A stretch of DNA of 9,385 nt from Candidatus Poribacteria bacterium (GTDB taxonomy: Bacteria; Poribacteria; WGA-4E; GCA-2687025). The number at the start of each line of letters is the position of its first letter. Position 1 is the stretch's first letter. Under the pieces are notes generated by a model. That model was not told the DNA's origin. It saw only the letters and a list, made by a program, of their open reading frames with translations, and made no database searches. Made by a program: the position numbers and the translations under genes. The stretch is taken from the NCBI GenBank assembly GCA_002687025.1, contig NYZG01000106.1:1-9385 (forward strand), given 5' to 3'. Below are positions 1-7,088 of the stretch, in pieces.

Positions 1-67
1 CACACCCGCCGATCAGTGTGGCGAGCGCGATCAGACAGAGGGTGAGTTCACGAAGGCGAATCTCCAC
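1..67 (-). CDS. Lipoprotein, N-terminal fragment (cut by window edge)
   Basis: Reading leftward from a GTG at 67-65, 22 codons are open to the edge and encode VEIRLRELTLCLIALATLIGGC. This is a short charged start, a hydrophobic core and a lipobox (IGGC) whose Cys is residue 22, as in a type II lipoprotein signal peptide. A purine-rich GGGGGAGG lies at 85-78, 10 bases before the GTG, which is slightly long but workable. The nearby ATG at 77-75 is in another frame and stops after nine codons, so the GTG is preferred. Everything beyond the signal peptide lies outside the window, so the function is unknown. It follows the flavoprotein gene in the same direction after 140 bases and could be the last member of that transcription unit or separate. 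Confidence 0.6.
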   Translation of the reverse strand, partial: MEIRLRELTLCLIALATLIGGC

Positions 68-207
68 GGCGGAGCATCCTCCCCCAGTTAGGGTCCTGGC
101 GAGATCGCGCGGCCTCGCGTGGGCTCCTCCTCGCGACGAGTCTAACACGCGCGAACGAGGGCCTGCTCGCGCCAGCATCGACGTGATCCGAGTCGCCGCT
201 TCGGTCT

Positions 208-1614
208 CTAGCAGGCGAAACCCACGTGCAAACGATCGAGAAGCTTGAGCCAAAGGCCCCGCTTGCCACCATGGGCATCGGCGTTTGCCATCGCGTGTCG
301 GGTCAGAGTGACGCCGGCCCAGCGCAGTGGTTCGGGGGGCCAGTTCAGCGCTCTCTTCCGCACAAACTGCAGGTCGAGAATCTCGCTGGGCTGGTAGCCG
401 AGAAGCTCCAGCCCCACTCGCGCCCCGAATCGGCTTGCCCCCACGCCTAGCCCCGTGTACCCGACGGCCCAGGAGACGCGGCTGTCGTAAGCGACGCCCG
501 GTACCATGCAGAACCGAGTTGAGCTGGCGATGATCCCGCCCCATCGGTGGCTGAATCGCAGCCCTTCCAGTTGTGGAAACGTCTCGAAAAACTCCTTCGA
601 CAGGCGTTCAAACCGGCCGCGATCGTCGGCGACTCCCGGATCGGTGCGACTGCCATAGTAGTAACAGACCGACCCTCCGCCACCCCAGGTGATGCGGTTG
701 TCCTGCGTCATGCGGTAGTAGTGGAACATCTCGGCCTCGTTTGAGACGGAGTGGCGTGTCTCGCCCCAGCGGATCGCGGCGAGCTGCGCCGGCGTCAATG
801 GCTCCGTGGCGAGCTGGTAGTCCCAGATCGGGATAACAGACTTCCGAATAGGTCGGAAGGGGCTGGGGAAGGCGTTCGTTGCTACCAGGATCTTGTCGCT
901 GTGGACCGTCCCGTGGGCGCAGACCGCTCGCATACCGGTTCCCTCGGGAGAGACGCTCATGAGCGGCGTGTCCTCGAACACCCGAACACCCAAAGAAAGC
1001 GCCGCCGCCTTGAGCCCCCAACAGAGCCGAGCCGGATCGACGAGTCCATCCTGCCCTCCGCGAGACCAGAGCCCAGCTTGATAGGTTGGCGAGTTCACCG
1101 CTTGCTGAATCTCATCCTGATCGAACCAGACGACGTCGGCTCCGGCAGCTTTTCGCCTGGTGTAGGCTCCGCGCAACGAGGCGACCTGACTCTCGTCGGT
1201 CGCGACGGTCATGCTGCCCACGTTTTCATAGCGCGCGTCGATGCCGTACCGCTCCAGGCTCTCGAGGAGTTCCTTCAGATTGCGCCGGCCCAGTTGTCCG
1301 ATGCGGTCTTTTTCTCCGGGGAAATGATGGTCGGCGTTGTTCGCGCCGTGGGTGAGGGACGCGTGCAGCATGCCGCCGTTGCGCCCGGAGGCGCCGTCGC
1401 CGATGGCCGTCGATTCGATCAGGATGATGTCGCAGTCGGGCATGCGTTCTTTGGCCTGAAGGGCCGCCCATAGCCCTGTGAAGCCGCCACCTACGATGAG
1501 CAGTTGGCAATTCTCATCCTTGGTCAAGGGAGCAAGGGGTTCGGGACGGTCATCCTGGTCGAGCCAGAGCGAACCGTACTTCGTGTCGGTTAGCGCTTCG
1601 CGGTACGGTTCCAT
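208..1614 (-). CDS. FAD-dependent oxidoreductase (DAO family, PuuB-like)
   Basis: Predicted 468-residue flavoprotein of the D-amino-acid-oxidase superfamily, which oxidises amines or secondary amino acids such as gamma-glutamylputrescine, sarcosine or glycine betaine derivatives. The N-terminus has the SLWLD lead-in typical of this group. It is followed by a Rossmann beta-alpha-beta with GGGFTG at residues 42-47, an acidic Glu67 at the end of the second strand (ribose binding) and the GASGRNGG loop near 74-81. The C-terminal part has SHRWGG and GYTGLGVG, the usual second FAD-contact segments, and a family-like tail (PPEPLRWAG ... LLDRLHVGF). I see no signal peptide, so it is probably cytoplasmic. 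The ATG at 1614 is chosen because AGGA lies 5 bases before it and the family begins here; an in-frame ATG at 1710 would add 32 low-complexity residues. It lies 149 bases behind the propeller gene. The substrate cannot be read from the sequence. Confidence 0.9.
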   Translation of the reverse strand: MEPYREALTDTKYGSLWLDQDDRPEPLAPLTKDENCQLLIVGGGFTGLWAALQAKERMPDCDIILIESTAIGDGASGRNGGMLHASLTHGANNADHHFPGEKDRIGQLGRRNLKELLESLERYGIDARYENVGSMTVATDESQVASLRGAYTRRKAAGADVVWFDQDEIQQAVNSPTYQAGLWSRGGQDGLVDPARLCWGLKAAALSLGVRVFEDTPLMSVSPEGTGMRAVCAHGTVHSDKILVATNAFPSPFRPIRKSVIPIWDYQLATEPLTPAQLAAIRWGETRHSVSNEAEMFHYYRMTQDNRITWGGGGSVCYYYGSRTDPGVADDRGRFERLSKEFFETFPQLEGLRFSHRWGGIIASSTRFCMVPGVAYDSRVSWAVGYTGLGVGASRFGARVGLELLGYQPSEILDLQFVRKRALNWPPEPLRWAGVTLTRHAMANADAHGGKRGLWLKLLDRLHVGFAC

Positions 1615-1763
1615 TGGGTTCCTAATCAGCAGGGAGCTGTAATCGCCGCGGCGGGCGCGTCGATCCCCCGTCGAGCCTGGGTCATACGCCTCGCGAACTT
1701 GCCGCGTCATGATCGGTGCTGGAAGGACAGCGCCTCGGGATCGCCAGCGGGCGGCAGCCCGGA

Positions 1764-4178
1764 TCACGGCATGGGGAATAGGGCCTCGAACACCTCGTCG
1801 TTGCGTTGCCGCCAGCTCTCCCAGCCGGGGCCTTGGTCGACCTGGCCACCGGTGAGGGCGTAACCGCGTTCCTCGAAGAACGCGCGGAGAGCGTCGTTCC
1901 ACTCCACGAGGCTCCACCCCTCCAGGGTGGATCGCGCGCCGTACTTGCCCCACCCTAGCCATATGTCGAACGGGCGCGCCGCAGCCGTCGTGACGCGGGC
2001 GCGTACCTCGTTCTCATGGACAGTCTCTCGCATCGGGGACTGAGCCGCGACCTTCCCGAACAGCTCGGGGTAAGAGAACGCCACGTCCAAGGCAGCCAAC
2101 CCTCCGAACCCATAGCCGACCGACGCTCGGGCGCGCCTCCCGGCCGCCGTGCGGTAGCGCTCCTCGATCGTGGGGAGTACTTCCTCCGCGACGGAACGGA
2201 CATACCGCGCGCGGCCACCCCAGACAAGCTCGTTGAAGCCGCCTCCCTGCCGATGCACGAACACGACGATCACCGGACGCACCGTGTCGCCGATGAGGTT
2301 GTCCAGCGATCTCGTCATCTGGCCCAGCCGCCGCGCGGGATCGCCCCAGTGCACGTACGCGACGGGATACCGCGCCGTGGAGTCGTCGTAACCCGGAGGC
2401 ACGTACACGTCGACGGTTCGCGCTCCACCGTCGCTCGTGGGAATCTCTGTGGTTTCAACGCGGCCGCGCGGCTGTCCAGCGTTGTCGGTGAGGTGCGTCG
2501 CAGGACGCCAGGCGGGCATCGCGAACCACGACGATTCGCCACCGTGATCGTCGTATAGCCGCATCGTCAGCGGCACGGAGCGCGGGTTGAGAGGGTCGAG
2601 AACGTCCGTGTCGAAGTCTACGACGAACCGGTAATTCAGCCGCGACTCAGGCTCGACCGCCGCTGCGTAGTAGTAGAGGTCAGTGCCCTCGATCCGTAGC
2701 ATCGGTTCGGCTCGCCGGTTCCCTAGGAAGTCACCGGCGATGGCGACATCTTGTTCGGCCGCGCCTCGGTAGACAAACCACACCGTACCGTCGTCCTCGA
2801 TGACAGGGAACTCCGTGCGTTCCGCCATGAAGCGGTCCACGACTGCCCCCTTGTCGGCCGCATCACGCGCCTCGTGGAGGAAACGACGGAAGCCGGAATC
2901 CGACGCGCCTGCCGCCACGGCCTCGGGCTGTGACGCCCTAGCCACGACCTCCACGCGCGCGATTTCACCCATACTACGCACGAAGACGGCTCCGTCGGCG
3001 AAACTCGGCGGCGCCCAGATGAGCTCGTCAAAGAGCGCGAGTTCCGCGAGTTCCGCGTACCCCTCTGGCGCGGCGCGGGCGAGATGCAGACCGCCCTTCT
3101 GCGTGGCGATTACCAGGCGTCCGTTGACCACGATTGGGAACCCGGGGCCGGGCGGCCGTGACCTCCACATGGCATCACCCGTGGCCGCATCGACACACGC
3201 GAGGATGGAGCCACTGTAGCTGTACAGATACCCGTCGTGGTACACCGGGACACTGTAAGAAGACCTGATGAACTTCGACTCCCAGACCTTCTCGGGAGCC
3301 GCCCGCCCGTCGGCCGCGTGCAGGTCCAGCAGGATGGAACGCGACCCCTTGTGGGTGAGGAACAGCTTGCCCGAGTCGACGGCGAGTGGGTTGATCGACC
3401 CGGCGCCCACGTCGCCGCCGCCGCCACCATGGGCCACCGACCACAGCAGCTCGCCGGTTGACGGCCGGACGCCAGCCACATTCTCATTGGTGGCAAAGAC
3501 GAGCTGCGTCTCGCCGCCTATGCGCATCAGAGAAGGCGACTGGTATTGGACCCCGCCGTCGCCGGCGTACCAGAGCGGCTCTCCCGTGTGTCGGTCGAAT
3601 CCGGCGACGGCCTTCCCACCACCCGCGCCGATCTGGAGGAGCAGCGCGTCGTCAACGACAAGGGGCGATGTCGCAAAGCCGTAGAACGGCGCGCGGGCCC
3701 CGTCGTCCGTGACGATATCCCGCGTCCACGCCTCGTCGCCGCTCGCCGTCTCGACGGCGACCAGTCGACCCCTGGGACTCAAGGCGTAGACCAGGTCTTC
3801 GGTGACATGCGGCGTGGAGATTGGACCTGTCCGCGAGCCGTCGTGACCGATGTACGTGGAGTCGATGGGATGTCGCCACAGCTCGTCGCCGGTGGCGGCG
3901 TCGAGGGCAATCACGACATCGTCCGCGCCGTCGGCGAACGTCGTGGCGGCGAGTCCGTGTGCGATGGATATGCTCGAATAGCCCGAGCCCAGAGGGACTT
4001 GCCAGGACACCTCGAATGCGACGTCGTCACCCGGCTCGAACGCATCGACATGTCGAGCCACCATGTCTGTTGTCGGCCCTCGCCATCCGGGCCAGTCCGC
4101 GGCGCGCGCGTGCCTTGCGTTCGCCGCCAGCAGGACAGCCAGGAGGGTCAGCGCGCGCGTGTGGGTTGGCATCGGCAT
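1764..4178 (-). CDS. Secreted PQQ-like propeller / E-set / esterase-D-like protein, probably non-catalytic esterase domain
   Basis: Predicted 804-residue exported protein in three parts. Residues 1-26 form a Sec signal peptide (LTLLAVLLAAN core, cleavage near ARA-AD). Residues 28-410 are a PQQ-like (BamB/alcohol-dehydrogenase type) beta-propeller: the WPGWRGP entry motif, then five TG-x-x-x-W type blade repeats near 91, 141, 193, 236 and 328. Residues 455-545 look like an E-set/CBM48-type sandwich (VWFVYRG ... VAIAGDF ... NYRFVVDF), as precedes enterochelin-esterase domains. Residues 575-804 follow the esterase D/Fes alpha/beta-hydrolase pattern (VDVYVPPGYD, then FGGLAALDVAFSYPELF). At the nucleophile elbow G-x-S-x-G reads GYGFG, so Ser is Gly690, and the C-terminal GH-x-W His position is Pro784. 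Esterase activity is therefore doubtful; a binding or structural role is more likely. The start at 4178 fits the signal peptide, although the Shine-Dalgarno is weak; a GTG at 4223 is an alternative. It lies 78 bases behind the OsmC-like gene. Confidence 0.85.
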   Translation of the reverse strand: MPMPTHTRALTLLAVLLAANARHARAADWPGWRGPTTDMVARHVDAFEPGDDVAFEVSWQVPLGSGYSSISIAHGLAATTFADGADDVVIALDAATGDELWRHPIDSTYIGHDGSRTGPISTPHVTEDLVYALSPRGRLVAVETASGDEAWTRDIVTDDGARAPFYGFATSPLVVDDALLLQIGAGGGKAVAGFDRHTGEPLWYAGDGGVQYQSPSLMRIGGETQLVFATNENVAGVRPSTGELLWSVAHGGGGGDVGAGSINPLAVDSGKLFLTHKGSRSILLDLHAADGRAAPEKVWESKFIRSSYSVPVYHDGYLYSYSGSILACVDAATGDAMWRSRPPGPGFPIVVNGRLVIATQKGGLHLARAAPEGYAELAELALFDELIWAPPSFADGAVFVRSMGEIARVEVVARASQPEAVAAGASDSGFRRFLHEARDAADKGAVVDRFMAERTEFPVIEDDGTVWFVYRGAAEQDVAIAGDFLGNRRAEPMLRIEGTDLYYYAAAVEPESRLNYRFVVDFDTDVLDPLNPRSVPLTMRLYDDHGGESSWFAMPAWRPATHLTDNAGQPRGRVETTEIPTSDGGARTVDVYVPPGYDDSTARYPVAYVHWGDPARRLGQMTRSLDNLIGDTVRPVIVVFVHRQGGGFNELVWGGRARYVRSVAEEVLPTIEERYRTAAGRRARASVGYGFGGLAALDVAFSYPELFGKVAAQSPMRETVHENEVRARVTTAAARPFDIWLGWGKYGARSTLEGWSLVEWNDALRAFFEERGYALTGGQVDQGPGWESWRQRNDEVFEALFPMP

Positions 4179-4256
4179 GGGCGCCCCATGGGTCTGTGGC
4201 GGGTGTCGTAAGGATTCACACACCTACTGACGGGGTGTCGGGCGGCTACTGCCGGG

Positions 4257-4922
4257 CTATCTGACGACGATCTTGGGGGTCATTTTGACGCCGTTGCGCA
4301 CGGAATCGGACACGGGCGAGAAGTCGTACCCCGCCATCGCGATCTTCGTCAGCGTGTCTTCGTCGGCATCGCCGGCAATGGTGATCGTCGCGCGGCCGTC
4401 AATAATTCCCGGGCGCACCTCTGGATTCAGCCCGAACAGGCCGTGCATCTTGATGTCGCATTCGAGGGCGACCTCGAACTGTGTTAGGCGGACACCCATG
4501 AACGCCGCGTTGACATTGGCCATGGCCGTGATGCATGTGCCCATCGCGTACATCAGTTCCTCGACGGCTGCCGGCGCGGCGTCGGTCCCGCCGAGTTCGG
4601 CGGCCGCATCACCCAGGAGGACGAACTGACGCTCGTTCTGGTGATGCATTTGTCCGTGGATGCGGTACCCGGTGAAGGAGGTGAAGCTGCGCATGCCGTG
4701 CTGCCACTCGGTGTCGGAGAAGAAGGTCACGAACCCGCCCTGGGGGAACGCCTCAAGGGCGTCCACCAATCCACTCAGGACCGTGACATCCACTCCGTTG
4801 ACGATGGTCGCATCGGTGTTCTCGTCGGCGCGCGCGTGTGTGCCAGGTTGCGTGAAGGCGAACGCGATTAGCGCGAGGACGCAAGCGGCGGCGCTCAGGC
4901 AGAGCGTACGGTGGGACTTCAT
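4257..4922 (-). CDS. OsmC-family protein with signal peptide
   Basis: Predicted 221-residue OsmC/Ohr-fold protein. Family members reduce organic hydroperoxides with two cysteines, normally in the cytoplasm. Here residues 1-32 form a clear Sec signal peptide (basic start, long hydrophobic core, THARA-DE cleavage), so the protein should be exported. The OsmC core shows EELMYAMGTCITAM at 121-134 (Glu122 and Cys130 match the conserved helix with the peroxidatic Cys), a DIKMHGLFGL strand-loop at 156-165 and a C-terminal SPVSDSVRNGV at 202-212. In classical OsmC the last motif begins CPV; here it begins Ser202. The only other Cys in the mature protein is Cys155. The start is fixed by AAGGAGG at 4936-4930, 7 bases before the ATG; an upstream in-frame ATG at 4964 would put extra residues before the signal peptide. 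It is the first gene of a leftward run with the propeller protein. Confidence 0.85.
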   Translation of the reverse strand: MKSHRTLCLSAAACVLALIAFAFTQPGTHARADENTDATIVNGVDVTVLSGLVDALEAFPQGGFVTFFSDTEWQHGMRSFTSFTGYRIHGQMHHQNERQFVLLGDAAAELGGTDAAPAAVEELMYAMGTCITAMANVNAAFMGVRLTQFEVALECDIKMHGLFGLNPEVRPGIIDGRATITIAGDADEDTLTKIAMAGYDFSPVSDSVRNGVKMTPKIVVR

Positions 4923-4929
4923 TTCGGGG

Positions 4930-4936
4930 CCTCCTT
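4930..4936 (-). promoter_or_regulatory. Strong ribosome binding site deciding the OsmC-like start
   Basis: The minus strand reads AAGGAGG, a full anti-16S match, 7 bases before the ATG at 4922. It selects this start over the in-frame ATG at 4964 and places the signal peptide at the exact N-terminus. Confidence 0.8.
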
Positions 4937-4988
4937 GGAGTGGCGGCAGGGGGATCTCGCCCAACGTCGGCTGAGGGTCTCTGCGAGC

Positions 4989-5017
4989 ACCATATCAGCA
5001 GGAGGAGGGCCTCACAA
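4989..5017 (-). promoter_or_regulatory. Candidate sigma70-type promoter for the leftward genes
   Basis: On the minus strand TTGTGA (5017-5012) and TATGGT (4994-4989) are separated by 17 bases; each matches the sigma70 -35 and -10 consensus at four of six positions. Transcription would start near 4982, about 60 bases before the OsmC-like ATG. The consensus is from E. coli, and this organism's sigma factors may differ. Confidence 0.4.
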
Positions 5018-5170
5018 CGGATTTCCTCGACGTCGGAGGCGTTGCGCTCGTGGCTGTCGGCGGCTTCGCATGGTTGGCAGCCATGTCGTGGCATCGCTTG
5101 TGCGCCTCCCCAGCGTTTGCCACAATCGATCCGACTCAGGCATTCCCGCCGAGTAGGATAAGGAGCTTCT

Positions 5171-5195
5171 GGATGGCCGCTTCCGGCGTCCATCC
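5171..5195. repeat. Short inverted repeat in the divergent intergenic region
   Basis: GGATGG at 5171-5176 and its complement CCATCC at 5190-5195 flank a 13-base spacer, giving half-sites 19 bases apart. It could be a regulator site for the PhyH gene or a weak hairpin; six-base arms can also arise by chance in GC-rich DNA. There is no following T-run, so it is not a terminator. Confidence 0.2.
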
Positions 5196-5331
5196 CGCGC
5201 GGACCGACTTCCACATTACGGTGACGCGCGGGCGATTCTGCCTGGCGGGCGCAACCGGGCTCGCGGGATGCCTGCGCAGTTGACGGGATTCGGTCCCACG
5301 CCCGAAGCGAAGACCCGAAAGAGACGCCAAC

Positions 5332-6486
5332 ATGAGCCAGACATATCGCGCCCCCGCCTTCTTCGACGCGCTGCCGGAGCTGTCTGGCCGCGGCGCCACG
5401 GAAGAGCGGGTTGCCTTCCTCGACGAGCACAGCGTCGTCATCATCGACGACTTCGTCGGCAGCCGCTGGATCGAGCCACTCCGCGACGCAGGGCGACGGG
5501 TTACCGAGGCGTTCGCGCCCGACAACGTCTACGACGTGCTCGACGGCTCCAAGGGATACGTGCACCGCACCGGAGACGAGGAACCGTGGGCGATCCGCGG
5601 CCTCGTGCATCCGGCGTGGAAGGAGCCGAGCTTCGCCGAGTTCCACGGGTCCGACGAGTTCCTCAGCTTCGTCAGCAGTTGGTGCGGCGGCGTCACCCCT
5701 GAAGATCTGAGCTATAGCGGGCTGCTGCTGTGGTGCAACCCGCGCAAGAAAGAGAACGCCCTGAGCTGGCACCGAGATGGGACCTGGTGGGGAACCGGCG
5801 AGCCGTACCGGGCGCAGGAGGTACGCAACGACGGCCCCGAGGCGTACTCGGAAGAAGTGGAACGGGAGCGGTGGGAGGAGATCGTCGAGAGGAACCGCAA
5901 GCAGGTACACGAGCGGAACGGGGCCAGCATCTTCCTGGCGCTGGTGGACGACGAGTGCCATGAGGTGATCCCCGGTAGCCACAACCGCTGGCGTACGCCC
6001 CTCGAACACGACGTACTTCTGCCACAGAACATGAAAGACGCGGGAGTGCCGCACACACCGAGTTGGGATGGTGAAAGCCCTCTCCCCGGGCAGACCGCTG
6101 TGCGGCTAAAGGCCGGCCAGGCCCTCATCCGGGTCGGCATGAACATCCACACGGGCCACACCGTGCCCGAGCGCGAGCGCAATAGCCTGGCCATCGGCTG
6201 GTCGAAGTGGGGCGGCCCCTCCGACAAGGAGCCGGAGGTTTCCGACGCCCGTCACGCCTGGCAGCTCGACCCAGCCGTGCGCGAGGCTCTGCCGCACGAG
6301 TGGATGAAGACCACATGGGACCGGTGGTCGGCAAGGCAGAAACTCGGCGACACCCTGGAGGACCGCTACGCCCCGTTCGACATTCGCCAGATCAAGTCGG
6401 GCAAGGTCGCTGGTTGGCACACGGAGCTGGAGAAGCAGGCGGCTGCCGCGGGCGAGGCGTGGGAACCTCGACAGACCGCGAGATAG
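5332..6486 (+). CDS. Phytanoyl-CoA dioxygenase (PhyH) family protein
   Basis: Predicted 384-residue Fe(II)/2-oxoglutarate-dependent oxygenase of the PhyH family, which hydroxylates small organic substrates (phytanoyl-CoA, ectoine and many unknowns) while decarboxylating 2-oxoglutarate. The HxD iron motif is WHRDGTWW (His147, Asp149), the distal His is His273 in NIHTGH, and Arg283 ten residues later fits the 2-oxoglutarate carboxylate ligand. EVIPGSHNRW at 211-220 is the characteristic PGSH segment. Between HxD and PGSH, a charged helical insert (about 160-195) probably lids the active site, and about 95 residues follow the core. No signal peptide is visible, so it is likely cytoplasmic. An in-frame stop at 5281-5283 with no other start codon after it fixes the ATG at 5332, although the Shine-Dalgarno there (AGAGA) is weak compared with the neighbours. 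Two lipoprotein genes follow. The substrate is unknown. Confidence 0.9.
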   Translation: MSQTYRAPAFFDALPELSGRGATEERVAFLDEHSVVIIDDFVGSRWIEPLRDAGRRVTEAFAPDNVYDVLDGSKGYVHRTGDEEPWAIRGLVHPAWKEPSFAEFHGSDEFLSFVSSWCGGVTPEDLSYSGLLLWCNPRKKENALSWHRDGTWWGTGEPYRAQEVRNDGPEAYSEEVERERWEEIVERNRKQVHERNGASIFLALVDDECHEVIPGSHNRWRTPLEHDVLLPQNMKDAGVPHTPSWDGESPLPGQTAVRLKAGQALIRVGMNIHTGHTVPERERNSLAIGWSKWGGPSDKEPEVSDARHAWQLDPAVREALPHEWMKTTWDRWSARQKLGDTLEDRYAPFDIRQIKSGKVAGWHTELEKQAAAAGEAWEPRQTAR

Positions 6487-6601
6487 CCGGATGCTCGGAA
6501 GTCGCCATAGGCGGTCGCGTCTCAGCCTGCGCTCCGACAGCGGGCAGCGCATCCCGGCGATGCGGAGACGGCATAGTGTCACGCTGTTGGCTGGAGGACC
6601 G

Positions 6602-6997
6602 ATGTCTACCCTTCATGGGCCTGGGGCGCGAGTTCCCGCGGCCCTGCTGCTCCTGGCGTCGATCGTGGTCAGTGGGTGCGTGGCGCACGCTCCACCTGCG
6701 CAGGCGCCCCATGAGCCGCCCACGGTAGAGCAGCCTCTGCTGGACAACGACGACTTGGCCGCCTGGCGAGACTACTACGAGGATCAGTTCAGCGTCCACG
6801 CTGCGGACGCCGTCGAGCCAACCGACCTCTATCCGGTGAACGCCAGAGAAGCCTACCGGCTGGAAATGCAGCAGTGGACAATGCAACAGGTCGCCGCGGC
6901 CAATCGCGAGCTGGAGGAGCCATTCTACGGCGTTTTGGGCGTCATCCTGCTGGGCCTCGCGGGATACGGGGTGTATGCGCTCGTGACGGGTGACTAG
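6602..6997 (+). CDS. Small lipoprotein with C-terminal membrane helix, copy A of a tandem pair
   Basis: Predicted 131-residue protein that I do not recognise. The N-terminus is a lipoprotein signal (ALLLLASIVVSGC) with the acylated Cys at residue 26. Then come a Pro-rich linker (30-40), a soluble aromatic-rich segment with LDNDDL, WRDYY, QF, EPTDLYP and EAYRLE motifs (46-88), a short helix with AAANR, and a hydrophobic C-terminal helix (108-128, ending YGVYALVTG plus one Asp). A lipid anchor at one end and a membrane segment at the other is an uncommon topology. The start at 6602 is set by GGAGG at 6593-6597 and by the position of the signal peptide; upstream in-frame ATGs (6491 onward) would add a basic, unrelated leader. 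The gene lies 115 bases behind PhyH, and its paralogue follows after 91 bases. Confidence 0.8.
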   Translation: MSTLHGPGARVPAALLLLASIVVSGCVAHAPPAQAPHEPPTVEQPLLDNDDLAAWRDYYEDQFSVHAADAVEPTDLYPVNAREAYRLEMQQWTMQQVAAANRELEEPFYGVLGVILLGLAGYGVYALVTGD

Positions 6998-7088
6998 ACC
7001 GCGGAGACGCGAACTGCCTGCATCAGAGATCCCGCCCTGTTTCTCGGGGTTCCAGGCCCTTCTGAGCGATGACCCGTCTGGAGGAGCA

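Larger units (their letters stand above)
4923..5331. other. Divergent intergenic region
   Basis: This 409-base stretch separates the leftward OsmC-like gene from the rightward PhyH gene. It holds the Shine-Dalgarno and candidate promoter of the leftward genes near its left end and an inverted repeat at 5171-5195. Short open frames cross it (for example 5050-5283 plus), but they lack a ribosome binding site and recognisable protein features. I see no RNA gene and no convincing promoter for the PhyH gene. Confidence 0.6.

Noticed and set aside
751..1473. Plus-strand open frame of 240 codons
   Set aside because: It lies inside the flavoprotein gene on the opposite strand, and its translation has no recognisable features.
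3040..3058. Tandem nine-base repeat (cgagttccg twice)
   Set aside because: It lies in the propeller gene and simply encodes a repeated AEL tripeptide; nothing suggests a separate function.
5071..5083. Small palindrome around TGGCAGCCA
   Set aside because: Only four paired bases per arm around a central A; expected by chance in this composition.
5050..5283. Short plus-strand open frame (77 codons) in the divergent intergenic region
   Set aside because: No ribosome binding site and no motif; the composition is that of intergenic GC-rich DNA.
4753..6054. Long minus-strand open frame (433 codons)
   Set aside because: It is antisense to the PhyH gene and overlaps the OsmC-like gene in another frame; its translation is Arg/Pro-rich with no domain, as expected of a GC-rich shadow frame.
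6548..6564. Hairpin CGCATC-CCGGC-GATGCG between PhyH and lipoprotein A
   Set aside because: The stem is six bases with no T-run after it, so it does not support a terminator; possibly chance.
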